Source: UBA7803 sp041608775
GTDB lineage: Bacteria > Pseudomonadota > Gammaproteobacteria > Pseudomonadales > Azotimanducaceae
Assembly: GCA_041608775.1 (NCBI GenBank)
Contig: JBFISC010000015.1
Span: 1-27,207, forward strand
Length of the DNA: 27,207 bases
Direction of reading: 5' to 3'
The translations under genes were made by a program, and so were the position numbers. Positions 15,560 through 22,794 of this stretch are shown one piece after another. The notes beneath the pieces were generated by a model that was given only the letters and a program-made list of their open reading frames with translations, ran no database searches and was not told where the DNA came from. Every line of letters begins with the position of its first letter. Positions within the stretch are counted from its first letter, which is position 1.

Positions 15560-15718
15560 GTGCGGGGCGTGAAGAAACGCGATCTGCCGGAGAAGCCGTG
15601 CGCCCGCTGCGGCCGACCCATGCGCTGGCGCAAACGCTGGGCCCGGGTCTGGCACCAGGTGCGCTACTGCTCGGAGCGCTGCCGCCGCCAGAGCCGTTCG
15701 GCGGCGCCCGCACCGTGA
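15560..15718 (+). CDS. DUF2256 zinc-ribbon-like small protein
   Basis: A 52-residue protein starting at GTG, easily missed because of its size. The pattern LPEKPCARCGRPMRWRKRW then VRYCSERCRR matches the DUF2256 family (LP-x-K-x-C-x-x-C-x-R-x-x-x-WRK-x-W ... YCS-x-x-C). Four cysteines (14, 17, 37, 41) could bind one zinc. A perfect AGGAGG precedes it. Its stop overlaps the next start as GTGA, so it is translationally coupled to the photolyase-like gene. This family is commonly found beside or fused to photolyase/cryptochrome-related genes, which fits here. Molecular function is not known to me. Confidence 0.85.
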   Translation: MRGVKKRDLPEKPCARCGRPMRWRKRWARVWHQVRYCSERCRRQSRSAAPAP

Positions 15719-16932
15719 CCTGGCCGGCGACCAGAGCGGCCGGGCTCGCCAGGCTGGCCGGGTTCCTGCCCCGGGCCGGGGCCCATTACCAGCGCCTGCG
15801 CAACCACGACCTCGGGCCGGATGACCGCAGCAACGTGTCGGGCCTGTCGCCCTACCTGCGGCACCGCCTGGTGCTGGAACAGGAAGTCCTCGACGCGGTG
15901 CTCGGCCGGTTCGCCCCGAGCAGCGCGGACAAGTTCGTCCAGGAGGTGTTCTGGCGCTGCTACTGGAAGGGCTGGCTCGAGCATCATCCCGAAACCTGGA
16001 CACGCTACCGGTCGGCGCTCGACGAGCAGCTCGCCGGGCTGGCCACGGATGACGATCTCGCGCTGCGTTATCAGGCCGCCGTTGAGGGCGAGACCGGCAT
16101 CGAGCCCTTCGATGCGTGGGCGCGGGAGCTGACGGCCACCGGCTACCTGCACAACCACGCGCGGATGTGGTTCGCCAGCATCTGGATATTCACCCTGGAG
16201 CTGCCCTGGGTCCTGGGCGCCGACTGGTTTCTGCGCCAGCTGCTCGACGGCGATCCGGCGTCGAACACCTTGTCATGGCGCTGGGTGGCCGGCCTGCACA
16301 CCCGGGGCAAGACCTATCTCGCGCGACCGGACAACATCGTGCGCTATGCGGGGGCCCGTTTCGGCGTCGGCGGTGCCGCGCCCGGCGGGCTGGAACGGTT
16401 GGTGGATGTAGCGGAGGCACTGCCGGAAGCGACCGCGCCGCCCCGGGCGGAACCGGGCTGGCCGGGCGGAGTACCGGGGTCCGGCGGTCGTCGGGGACTG
16501 CTGCTCGGGGCCGACGACCTGCACCTCGACGTGCCGGGCGAGACGGTGGCCGTGGCTGCGCTGGCCCCGCCGCCGCGCTCGCCGCTCGCGGTCGGCGAGA
16601 TTGCCGCTGGGTTCACCCGGGATGCCATCGAAGACGCCCTGAGCCGGGCCGGGGCGCAACGCGACGGCGTGCCCGCGGGTCAGCTCTCCACCACCAGCGA
16701 GGTGGCCGCCTGGGCCCGCGAGCATGACCTCGACCGGGTCGTCATGGCCTACGCGCCGGTGGGTCCGGGCCAGGCGCACCAGCAGGCGGTGGCCGCGGCG
16801 CTGGACCGGGCCGGTGTCGACTTCGCCAGGTTCCTGCGACCCATCGATCGGCTCGCGTGGCCCCACGCGCGCCGCGGATTCTTCCAGCTCAGGAAGCAGA
16901 TTCCCCGGATTCTCGACGCCCTTGCCGGGTGA
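15715..16932 (+). CDS. Photolyase/cryptochrome-like FAD-binding protein with reversed domain order
   Basis: From GTG 15715 the protein has 405 residues. Residues 1-230 are the helical FAD-binding domain of the photolyase superfamily: SGLSPYLRHRLV (42-53), FVQEVFWRCYWKGWLE, TATGYLHNHARMWFAS (140-155), then a DGDPASNTLSWRWVAGLH segment and RPDNIVRY. In photolyases an alpha/beta antenna domain precedes this. Here nothing does, and instead residues 258-405 read like a degenerate alpha/beta domain (GLLLGADDLHL ... VVMAYAPVGPGQ ... FLRPIDRLAWPHA). The longer frame upstream of 15715 overlaps DUF2256 in another frame and is not used. Light-dependent repair or blue-light sensing is possible, and the flanking repair genes favour repair. 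Which antenna, if any, it binds cannot be read from sequence. Confidence 0.82.
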   Translation: MTWPATRAAGLARLAGFLPRAGAHYQRLRNHDLGPDDRSNVSGLSPYLRHRLVLEQEVLDAVLGRFAPSSADKFVQEVFWRCYWKGWLEHHPETWTRYRSALDEQLAGLATDDDLALRYQAAVEGETGIEPFDAWARELTATGYLHNHARMWFASIWIFTLELPWVLGADWFLRQLLDGDPASNTLSWRWVAGLHTRGKTYLARPDNIVRYAGARFGVGGAAPGGLERLVDVAEALPEATAPPRAEPGWPGGVPGSGGRRGLLLGADDLHLDVPGETVAVAALAPPPRSPLAVGEIAAGFTRDAIEDALSRAGAQRDGVPAGQLSTTSEVAAWAREHDLDRVVMAYAPVGPGQAHQQAVAAALDRAGVDFARFLRPIDRLAWPHARRGFFQLRKQIPRILDALAG

Positions 16933-17008
16933 CGCCGGCGGCGGCCGTGCGGTTGCCATGGTCCGGACGCCGGTGCACTCTGCCGCGACCGGACACGAGG
17001 CCGAGACC

Positions 17009-18781
17009 ATGGCGCGCACCCTCAAGATCATGGGCATCCACGGGCTGGGCGACCATCGCAACGCCACCTGGGAAAGCGACTGGCGCGATGCCATCGGGGC
17101 GGCGTTTCCCGGCCGTGACCAGCTCGACCTTGAGTTCGTGTTCGTCGGCTACGACCACGTCTTCGAGCATGCGGACATCTCGGCGTGGGATGCGGCCAAG
17201 GCTTTCTGGAAGCTCACCCGCAGCGGCATCGGTTCGGTGTTCGGCCGGGATCGTGGCCTGGTAGGCGACATCTCCGACAAGGTGAAGTGGACGGCCGGCT
17301 ATGTGGTGGCCTGGCTCGAAGACGAAGCCTTCAAGGCGGCGACCCGGGCCCTGGTGCTGGATCGGGTCGCCGCGGAGGCGCCGGACGTGATCGCGGCGCA
17401 CAGTCTCGGCTCGCTCATCACTTACAATGCATTCACCCATGCCGATGCCGCTGTGGACCCGGTGCGCCGGGCCCTGGGGCAGGCCGTCTACGTCACCCTC
17501 GGCTCGCAGATCGGCAATCCGTTCGTGGCCGGCAATCTCACCCACGGGCGGGTGGCACCGGTGCCGGTGCGGCGCTGGTACCACCTCTTCAACGAGGAGG
17601 ACGACGTATTCACTGCCCCGCTCAAGCTCTGGGCGGCGGAAAACTTCGAGCAGGTGGAGACGTTCTTCGACGTCGATGGCTTCGCCGATCATTCGGCGCT
17701 GGAGTACCTGCGCCACGGCAACACCGTGGAAACCGTCTGGCGGCCCATCGCAGAAGCGCGAATCCGGCCCCGTGCCTTCGGTCCGCGGCGCGGCGCCCGC
17801 CGGCGGGTGAAGCGGGCGGTGGATCGCTCGAAGCATCGTGCCCTGCTGGTGGGCATCAACGACTACCCGCAGCCGTCGGACCGCCTCGAGGGTTGCGTGA
17901 ACGACGTGTTTCTCATGAGCGCGGTGCTGCAGGAGAGCGGATTTGCGCCGGATTGCATTCGCGTGTGCCTGGACGATCGGGCGACCGCGGACGGAATTCT
18001 GGAGCGGCTCGAATGGGTGCTGGACGATCCCCAGCCCGGCGATCAGCGGGTGTTCTACTTCAGCGGCCATGGTGCGACCATTCCCCAGTACGGCGAGTAC
18101 AACGAGCCCGATCGGCTCACCGAGACGCTGGTTCCCTGGGATTTCGACTGGTCCTCGAAGACGGCCATCATCGACGAGCAGATCTTCGCGCTCTATGCGC
18201 AGCTTCCCTATCAGAGCCGGCTGGCGATGATCTTCGACTGCTGTCACTCCGGCGGCATGCATCGCGCCGGCGGCGCGCGCGCCCGCGGCATCGATCCGCC
18301 GGACGACATCCGCCACCGCGAGCTGAAGTGGGATGCAGAGTCCGAGATGTGGGTACCGCGTTCGTTCCGGCGCCTGAATGCGGCGTTCGCGGCCGACGCC
18401 ACCGACATGCGCGACTACTTCGGCGAAGGCGGCAGCAAGTCGCGGCTGGGGCGGGCGTCGCTGCTGCGCTGCGAGTCGGAAGCGGAGTACCGCCGGAACA
18501 AGCGCGCGGCGGATGGCCCGGTCGGACCCTACCTGCCGCTGATCGTGGAGGCCTGCCGCGAGCACGAGCTGTCTTTCGAGTACCGTCACGGGGTGCACAG
18601 CTACGGTGCGTTCACCTACGCCCTGGCGACCCAGCTGCGCCGCAACCGGCGGGTCAGCTTCGACACCCTGGTGAAACGGGTGGCCGCGCAGCTGAAAGAG
18701 CTCGGCTACGATCAGGCCCCGCAGATTCTCGGTCCCAAGGTCGTGACCTCGGCGCGCATCCCGTGGCGTCCGGCGGGATGA
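17009..18781 (+). CDS. Fusion protein: alpha/beta-hydrolase (lipase-like) plus caspase-like C14 protease
   Basis: A 590-residue protein without signal peptide or clear membrane helix. Residues 1-250 form a serine alpha/beta-hydrolase: KIMGIHGLGD near the start (oxyanion loop), nucleophile elbow AAHSLGS with Ser132, and candidate acid and His in NEEDDVFT (about 195-202) and FADHSAL (His228). A basic linker (about 252-275, RPRAFGPRRGARRRVKRA) leads to a caspase/metacaspase domain. This has HRALLVGINDYP (276-287), LEGCVNDVFLMSAVLQESGF, the catalytic His354 in FYFSGHG, and the catalytic Cys412 in IFDCCHSGG, with Asp410 placed to favour basic P1 residues. Both catalytic centres look intact. The start is ATG 17009 (GAGG 9 nt upstream); ATG 16958 is possible. 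The stop is 4 bases before an antiporter gene. Cellular role is unknown. Confidence 0.9.
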   Translation: MARTLKIMGIHGLGDHRNATWESDWRDAIGAAFPGRDQLDLEFVFVGYDHVFEHADISAWDAAKAFWKLTRSGIGSVFGRDRGLVGDISDKVKWTAGYVVAWLEDEAFKAATRALVLDRVAAEAPDVIAAHSLGSLITYNAFTHADAAVDPVRRALGQAVYVTLGSQIGNPFVAGNLTHGRVAPVPVRRWYHLFNEEDDVFTAPLKLWAAENFEQVETFFDVDGFADHSALEYLRHGNTVETVWRPIAEARIRPRAFGPRRGARRRVKRAVDRSKHRALLVGINDYPQPSDRLEGCVNDVFLMSAVLQESGFAPDCIRVCLDDRATADGILERLEWVLDDPQPGDQRVFYFSGHGATIPQYGEYNEPDRLTETLVPWDFDWSSKTAIIDEQIFALYAQLPYQSRLAMIFDCCHSGGMHRAGGARARGIDPPDDIRHRELKWDAESEMWVPRSFRRLNAAFAADATDMRDYFGEGGSKSRLGRASLLRCESEAEYRRNKRAADGPVGPYLPLIVEACREHELSFEYRHGVHSYGAFTYALATQLRRNRRVSFDTLVKRVAAQLKELGYDQAPQILGPKVVTSARIPWRPAG

Positions 18782-18785
18782 ACCG

Positions 18786-20006
18786 GTGAGCGCCATCGAG
18801 CCCATCGTCGCGTTCGCGGTCGGGCTGTTCGCGCTGTCCCTGCTGGCGGATCGCCTCGGCGCGCTGCTGCGGCTGCCTCACACCCTGGTGCTGGTGCTGA
18901 TGGGCGCCCTGGTCGCCTGGCTGCTCACGGCGGTTGCCGGGGTGGACACCGGCCTGCGCGCCATGAGCTTTCACGATCTGGTGTTCTTCGTGTTCCTGCC
19001 GGTGCTGGTGTTCGAGTCCGCCTACCACATTCCGGTGCGCACGCTGACCCGGAATCTCGGCGTGATTCTGTTTCTCGCCGTCATCGGCATGATCCTCAGC
19101 GCGCTCATCAGCGCCGCGCTGATCTACTGGGGCATCGGCCACCCCGCGGGGTTCCCCTGGGTCGCGGCGTTGCTCACCGGCGCCCTGCTGGCGGCCACGG
19201 ATCCGGTGGCCGTGGTCGCGCAGCTCAAAGCCATGGGAGCGCCGGAGCGGGTGACCATGCTGCTGGAGGGCGAGAGCCTGTTCAATGATGCCTCGGCCAT
19301 CGTTCTGTTCGGCGTGGTGCTGGGGATGGCGACCGGTGCGGGCGCGGACGCCACGTTCTCCGGCGCGATGTTCAGCTTCCTGCAGGTCTTCTTCGGCGGC
19401 CTCGGGGTGGGCGCGGCAGCCGGGGCGCTTGGTGTCGGCGCGCTGTGGCTGTTCCGGCCCGGGGTCGGTCACGCCCTGATCATACTCACCGTGGCCTACG
19501 GTTCGTTTCTGCTGGCAGAAACCGTGTTCCACGTGTCCGGCATACTCGCCGCGCTGCTGGCCGGTCTGATCCTGGCGCGCTTCGTCCAGCGTGAGGATTC
19601 CCCCATCGTCGGAACGGAGCTGAGCTTCGTGCTGCGGTTGATGGCCTACGCCGCCAACGGCAGCGTGTTTCTGCTGGTGGGCATGACGCTCACCCTGCCC
19701 ATGTTCACGGAGCGCTGGCTCGCCATGCTCATCGCCATCGGCGCGGTGCTGGTGGCGAGAGCGGTGATCGTGTTCGGCAGCATGCCGCTGTTGAACCTCG
19801 TCGCCGCACGGCCCGTGCCACTGGGTCATCAGGGCGTGATGGTGTGGGGCGGTCTGCGTGGCGCCGTGACCCTCGCGCTCGCGCTCTCGCTCCCCGCCAG
19901 CCTCGACTATTGGTGGACGATTCAGGCCATGGCCTACGGGGTCGTGATGTTCACGCTGGTGGTCCAGGCGCCGACCATGCCCTGGCTGATCCGACGCGGC
20001 GTGTAG
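18786..20006 (+). CDS. CPA1-family cation/proton antiporter (NhaP-like)
   Basis: A 406-residue inner-membrane protein with about 12 helices that exchanges Na+ or K+ for H+. FLPVLVFESAY (70-80), ATDPVAVV (137-144, ion-site Asp139) and the CPA1 hallmark EGESLFNDASA (161-171, with Asn167-Asp168) are all present. GGLRGAVTLALALSLP near the C-terminus is also conserved. There is no long cytoplasmic C-terminal regulatory domain. The start is GTG 18786, four bases after the stop of the hydrolase-caspase gene, so the two are almost certainly cotranscribed. It could serve pH or salt homeostasis; whether it is functionally tied to the caspase protein is inferred from position only. Confidence 0.93.
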   Translation: MSAIEPIVAFAVGLFALSLLADRLGALLRLPHTLVLVLMGALVAWLLTAVAGVDTGLRAMSFHDLVFFVFLPVLVFESAYHIPVRTLTRNLGVILFLAVIGMILSALISAALIYWGIGHPAGFPWVAALLTGALLAATDPVAVVAQLKAMGAPERVTMLLEGESLFNDASAIVLFGVVLGMATGAGADATFSGAMFSFLQVFFGGLGVGAAAGALGVGALWLFRPGVGHALIILTVAYGSFLLAETVFHVSGILAALLAGLILARFVQREDSPIVGTELSFVLRLMAYAANGSVFLLVGMTLTLPMFTERWLAMLIAIGAVLVARAVIVFGSMPLLNLVAARPVPLGHQGVMVWGGLRGAVTLALALSLPASLDYWWTIQAMAYGVVMFTLVVQAPTMPWLIRRGV

Positions 20007-20055
20007 CCGGAGCGTCATCGGCAATGGCCGGTTGCTTCGACGAACTGCACGGCCA

Positions 20056-20538
20056 CTAACGCGCCGGTGGCCACACCTCCGTTTCGCGATCCGGGTGCTG
20101 TCGGTTGCTGGCCCTGATCTGCGCGCAAGCGGCGGGGTCGTTGTCTTCCGTGGTGCCGTAGTCGCGAAGGTCCGCGAGCTGATCCACCTGGGGCAGCCGC
20201 GCCTCCATGCCGATCTGGAAGGCGAGGGGAATGGTCTCGGGCTTGTCGAACGCGCCGATCGTCATCGAGATGTGGGCGCTGGCGTCGTGCCGGAAGAACA
20301 GCGGCGTGCCGCAGTCGGCGCAGAACCCTCGCTGCACGTGCTCGGAGCTGCGGAACACCGCCGGCTTGCCGCGGGTCCAGGCGAAGTCCGTCAGGGGCAC
20401 GCCGACCAGGGCCGCGAAGAAGCCGCCGGTCGCCTTCTGGCACATGCGGCAGTGGCAGACATGAGAGTTGTCGCGCAGGCTCCCGGCGCGAAACCGAATG
20501 GCCCCGCACTGGCACCCGCCGAATCTCAACGTTTCCAT
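20056..20538 (-). CDS. GFA / CENP-V family zinc-binding protein
   Basis: A 160-residue protein of the GFA (glutathione-dependent formaldehyde-activating enzyme-like) fold. Zinc ligands are visible as CQCG near residue 9, CHCRMCQ near 28-34 and CADCG near 73-77. ATG 20538 is chosen because GGGAGGG lies 5 nt upstream and because METLRFGGCQCGAIRF is the usual family beginning; an upstream in-frame ATG adds 14 unlikely residues. It is convergent with the antiporter (49-base gap). Biochemical function of most family members is unproven, and links to formaldehyde or thiol chemistry come from the family name. Confidence 0.87.
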   Translation of the reverse strand: METLRFGGCQCGAIRFRAGSLRDNSHVCHCRMCQKATGGFFAALVGVPLTDFAWTRGKPAVFRSSEHVQRGFCADCGTPLFFRHDASAHISMTIGAFDKPETIPLAFQIGMEARLPQVDQLADLRDYGTTEDNDPAACAQIRASNRQHPDRETEVWPPAR

Positions 20539-20677
20539 GGCGCCCTCCCGGTAACTGGGTCGAGTCGATGGGCTGGGCAACGTGTCGAGCCACGCATGCT
20601 ATCGGAGCGGGCGAGATCCGGCTACGGGGTCTCTTCGCGCTCCGCTCAGTTGCTGTTACGGCGCAGGGAGAAACCAT

Positions 20678-20706
20678 TTGACCAGGATGGATTTATGGTC
20701 ATAAAT
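20678..20706 (+). promoter_or_regulatory. Promoter with overlapping palindromic operator, probable TetR target
   Basis: TTGACC (20678-20683) and ATAAAT (20701-20706) are 17 bases apart. The perfect inverted repeat ATTTATG-GT-CATAAAT (20691-20706) covers the end of the spacer and the -10 box. It lies about 90 bases upstream of the VOC gene, which is followed by a TetR regulator. A repressor bound here would block RNA polymerase, so autoregulation by the TetR protein is the simplest reading. Confidence 0.55.
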
Positions 20707-20796
20707 GATGCGCGGGGCCTGCTGGATGGCCCGGCTGCGGGCATCGTCATCGTGCTGCTGGATCGTTTGGTCGCTTGACGACCTTGGGAGGAAGAC

Positions 20797-21276
20797 ATGA
20801 GGCTACTCGGAACGCCGCTCATCTTGCTGCTGGTTTGGAGCGGTGGCGTGCTCGCCGCCGACGGAGCCTTCGATGGCCCCCCGAGTGGCCACGTGCGCGG
20901 CATCGGCGGCGTGTTCTTCAAGGCGGACGATCCGGTGGCGTTGGGAGCCTGGTACCGGCGTCACTTCGGCATCGACGTGGGCGAGGGCGGCTTCGCGCAT
21001 TTTCTCTGGCGCGAGCACGCGGATCCGGCCGCCGAGCGGCGCACCGTCTGGTCGCCGTTTCCCCGCTCGAGCGATTACTTCGGCGCTGGCGATCAGCAGC
21101 TCATGATCAACTACATCGTGGTGGACCTGGACGGATTCCTGCAGCAATTGGAGGCCAGCGGGATTTCCCGGGTCGGCGAGATAGCAGCGTACGACTACGG
21201 CCGCTTCGCGTGGGTCGTCGACCTCGAAGGCAACCGGGTCGAGCTGTGGGAACCCTCGCCGCCGGCCGCCGACTGA
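20797..21276 (+). CDS. Exported VOC (glyoxalase/dioxygenase fold) protein
   Basis: A 159-residue protein. Residues 1-20 form a clear Sec signal peptide (hydrophobic core TPLILLLVWSGG, cleavage after VLA), followed by one VOC module (GIGGVFFKADDPVALGAWY ... FAWVVDLEGNRVELWE). The C-terminal Glu in the VELWE strand is the usual metal ligand of VOC enzymes. GGAGGAAG provides a strong ribosome binding site 4 nt before the ATG. Export to the periplasm is unusual for this normally cytoplasmic family. It is the first gene of a two-gene unit with a TetR regulator 18 bases downstream. Substrate is unknown. Confidence 0.85.
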   Translation: MRLLGTPLILLLVWSGGVLAADGAFDGPPSGHVRGIGGVFFKADDPVALGAWYRRHFGIDVGEGGFAHFLWREHADPAAERRTVWSPFPRSSDYFGAGDQQLMINYIVVDLDGFLQQLEASGISRVGEIAAYDYGRFAWVVDLEGNRVELWEPSPPAAD

Positions 21277-21294
21277 GGGCCGTTCGGGGAAACC

Positions 21295-21915
21295 ATGCCG
21301 AGACCCTTCGATGACCGCGAGCAGGCCGACATTCGCCAGCGGCTGCTTGCGGCCGGCATGGAACGGTTTCGCGCGAGCGGCGTGGCCAGGACCACGGTAG
21401 ACGAGCTTGCCCGGGCCGCCGGGATCGCCAAGGGTTCCTTCTACCGCTTCTACGCCAGCAAGGAGCTGCTGCTCTTCGAGATCCTCGAGCAGGTTCACGA
21501 TACCCTGCGCGCGCCGCTGATCGCCCCGGGCGCGTCCCGTGGGCGGGACCGGAAGGGGTTCGAGTGGCGCCTGCGCACTCTCTTCGAAGCATCCTGTCGC
21601 GAGCCGCTGATCAGGCAGATGAGCCAGCAGGAGGCGTTCCAGGCGATCGTGCGCCGGGTGCCTGCCGAGGTGCTCGAATGTCACCGGGCGCGGGAACAGG
21701 CTTTCATCGACGCGCTGATCGAGCGCTGGAGCGATCCCGAGGTTCGACCGGCGCGAGATGCGGTCGCGGCACGGATCGCGTCCACGCTGCTGATCTGCCT
21801 GCGCCGCGACTTCCTCGGCGAGCGGCTGTTTCCGCTGGCTCTGGATGCCGCGATCGAAAGCCTGGTGGCCTGCTTCTTTCCGGCCCAGGCAAGGCGTGCC
21901 GCCGTACCGGCATGA
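21295..21915 (+). CDS. TetR/AcrR family transcriptional regulator
   Basis: A 206-residue protein with the TetR-type N-terminal DNA-binding domain. The helix-turn-helix is at residues 33-56 (TTVDELARAAGIAKGSFYRF then YASKELLLFEI). The C-terminal ligand-binding part is helical and not assigned to a subfamily. The ATG lies 18 bases after the VOC stop, so the pair is likely one operon. A palindrome over the probable promoter upstream of the VOC gene is a good candidate operator. It is convergent with the DUF899 gene after a 57-base gap in which I see no clear terminator. Confidence 0.9.
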   Translation: MPRPFDDREQADIRQRLLAAGMERFRASGVARTTVDELARAAGIAKGSFYRFYASKELLLFEILEQVHDTLRAPLIAPGASRGRDRKGFEWRLRTLFEASCREPLIRQMSQQEAFQAIVRRVPAEVLECHRAREQAFIDALIERWSDPEVRPARDAVAARIASTLLICLRRDFLGERLFPLALDAAIESLVACFFPAQARRAAVPA

Positions 21916-21972
21916 GGTCGGCGTGCCGGCGGGCTCAGCGGGCTTCGGATGCGGATCGCCTCGACGTCCTGA

Positions 21973-22650
21973 TCAGCCGGCGCCGTACTCGTCGTGTCGA
22001 CAGGTCCAGTACTTGTCGCCCTTGGGCCACCCGGGTGGCGAATCCTCCCACGGTTCCTGGCGCCCGTAGGGCGTCAGATCCAGGTAGGTCCAGTGGCTGC
22101 CGAGATGCTCGACCCCCCGCCGGTCGGTGTAGTACGTGCGGTACACCGATTCGCCGTCCCGGAGAAAGACGCTGACGACGTGGTTCTCGCCCTCCTCGTT
22201 GGTCGCGTTGAAGTCGTAGTTGAAGTCGCTGCCGAGGGACGAGTACCAGGGCAGGTGCCAGCCCATCCTCTCGCGATAATCGAGCAGCTTCTGCAGCGGC
22301 GCGCGGGACACCAGCGCCAGCGACGTGTCCCGGGCGTGCAGATGCGCAGGGTGGGACATGGCGTCGGTCACCCAGGAGCACCCCTCGCAGCCGGCTTCCC
22401 AGTCGGGACCGAACATGAAGTGGTAGACGATGAGCTGTGGCCGGCCATCGAACAGATCCAGCAGCGTGACCGCGCCCTGCTCGCCTTCCAGCCTGTAGGT
22501 TTTTTCTATCTTCACCATCGGCAGCCGCCGTCGCATCGCGTTGACGGCGTCCTGGGCGTGGGTCAGCGCCTTTTCCCTGGCACGGAGTTCAGCGAGCGCC
22601 GCCTGCCAATGCTGGAGGTCCGATACGGGTGGAAGTGGAAGTTTCCTCAT
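21973..22650 (-). CDS. DUF899 thioredoxin-like protein
   Basis: A 225-residue protein matching the DUF899 family of thioredoxin-fold proteins. Diagnostic segments are YHFMFGPDWEAGCEGCSWVTD (quoted loosely, near residues 76-96, with the CEGC pair), ARDTSLALVSRAPL, and the acidic tail with WEDSPPGWPKGDKYWTC. GAGGG lies 8 nt upstream of the ATG. It is the last gene of a minus-strand run that once seems to have been VOC-GFA-GFA-DUF899; remnants of the VOC and the second GFA are still visible upstream. A role in redox or detoxification is inferred from the fold only. Confidence 0.88.
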   Translation of the reverse strand: MRKLPLPPVSDLQHWQAALAELRAREKALTHAQDAVNAMRRRLPMVKIEKTYRLEGEQGAVTLLDLFDGRPQLIVYHFMFGPDWEAGCEGCSWVTDAMSHPAHLHARDTSLALVSRAPLQKLLDYRERMGWHLPWYSSLGSDFNYDFNATNEEGENHVVSVFLRDGESVYRTYYTDRRGVEHLGSHWTYLDLTPYGRQEPWEDSPPGWPKGDKYWTCRHDEYGAG

Positions 22651-22717
22651 GACGATACCCTCTCTGAGCGGCTCCGTTCGATCCTCGAACGAGTAGTCGG
22701 AGACACAGCGGCCGTCC

Positions 22718-22789
22718 CGCCGTCGCGCCGTCGGGCTCTCCGGAGAAGGGCCGGCGGACCGCGCCGCAATGGCAGGAACCGTCGATCAT
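22718..22789 (-). pseudogene. N-terminal remnant of a second GFA-family gene
   Basis: ATG 22789 opens MIDGSCHCGAVRRPFSGE followed by PDGATA, the typical first 24 residues of a GFA/CENP-V protein with its first zinc motif (CHCG). The expected second motif (CxCxxC) never appears. The frame drifts into Arg/Gly-rich sequence and ends inside the DUF899 gene. The start lies 5 bases after the stop of an intact GFA gene. A deletion joining this 5' end to the DUF899 leader would explain it. Confidence 0.55.
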
Positions 22790-22794
22790 GGCGC

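Noticed and set aside
15481..15714. N-terminal extension of the photolyase-like protein to an ATG at 15481
   Set aside because: This stretch encodes DUF2256 in a different frame with a perfect Shine-Dalgarno. The extension itself reads as low-complexity sequence.
16889..18805. A 638-codon minus-strand open frame opposite the hydrolase-caspase gene
   Set aside because: The + strand frame has two sets of conserved catalytic motifs. The minus frame shows no domain and a His/Arg/Gln-rich composition.
20696..20778. Small + strand frame starting at the ATG inside the palindrome (MVINDARGLLDG...)
   Set aside because: There is no ribosome binding site, the ATG is part of the operator/-10 region, and the sequence matches no family I know.
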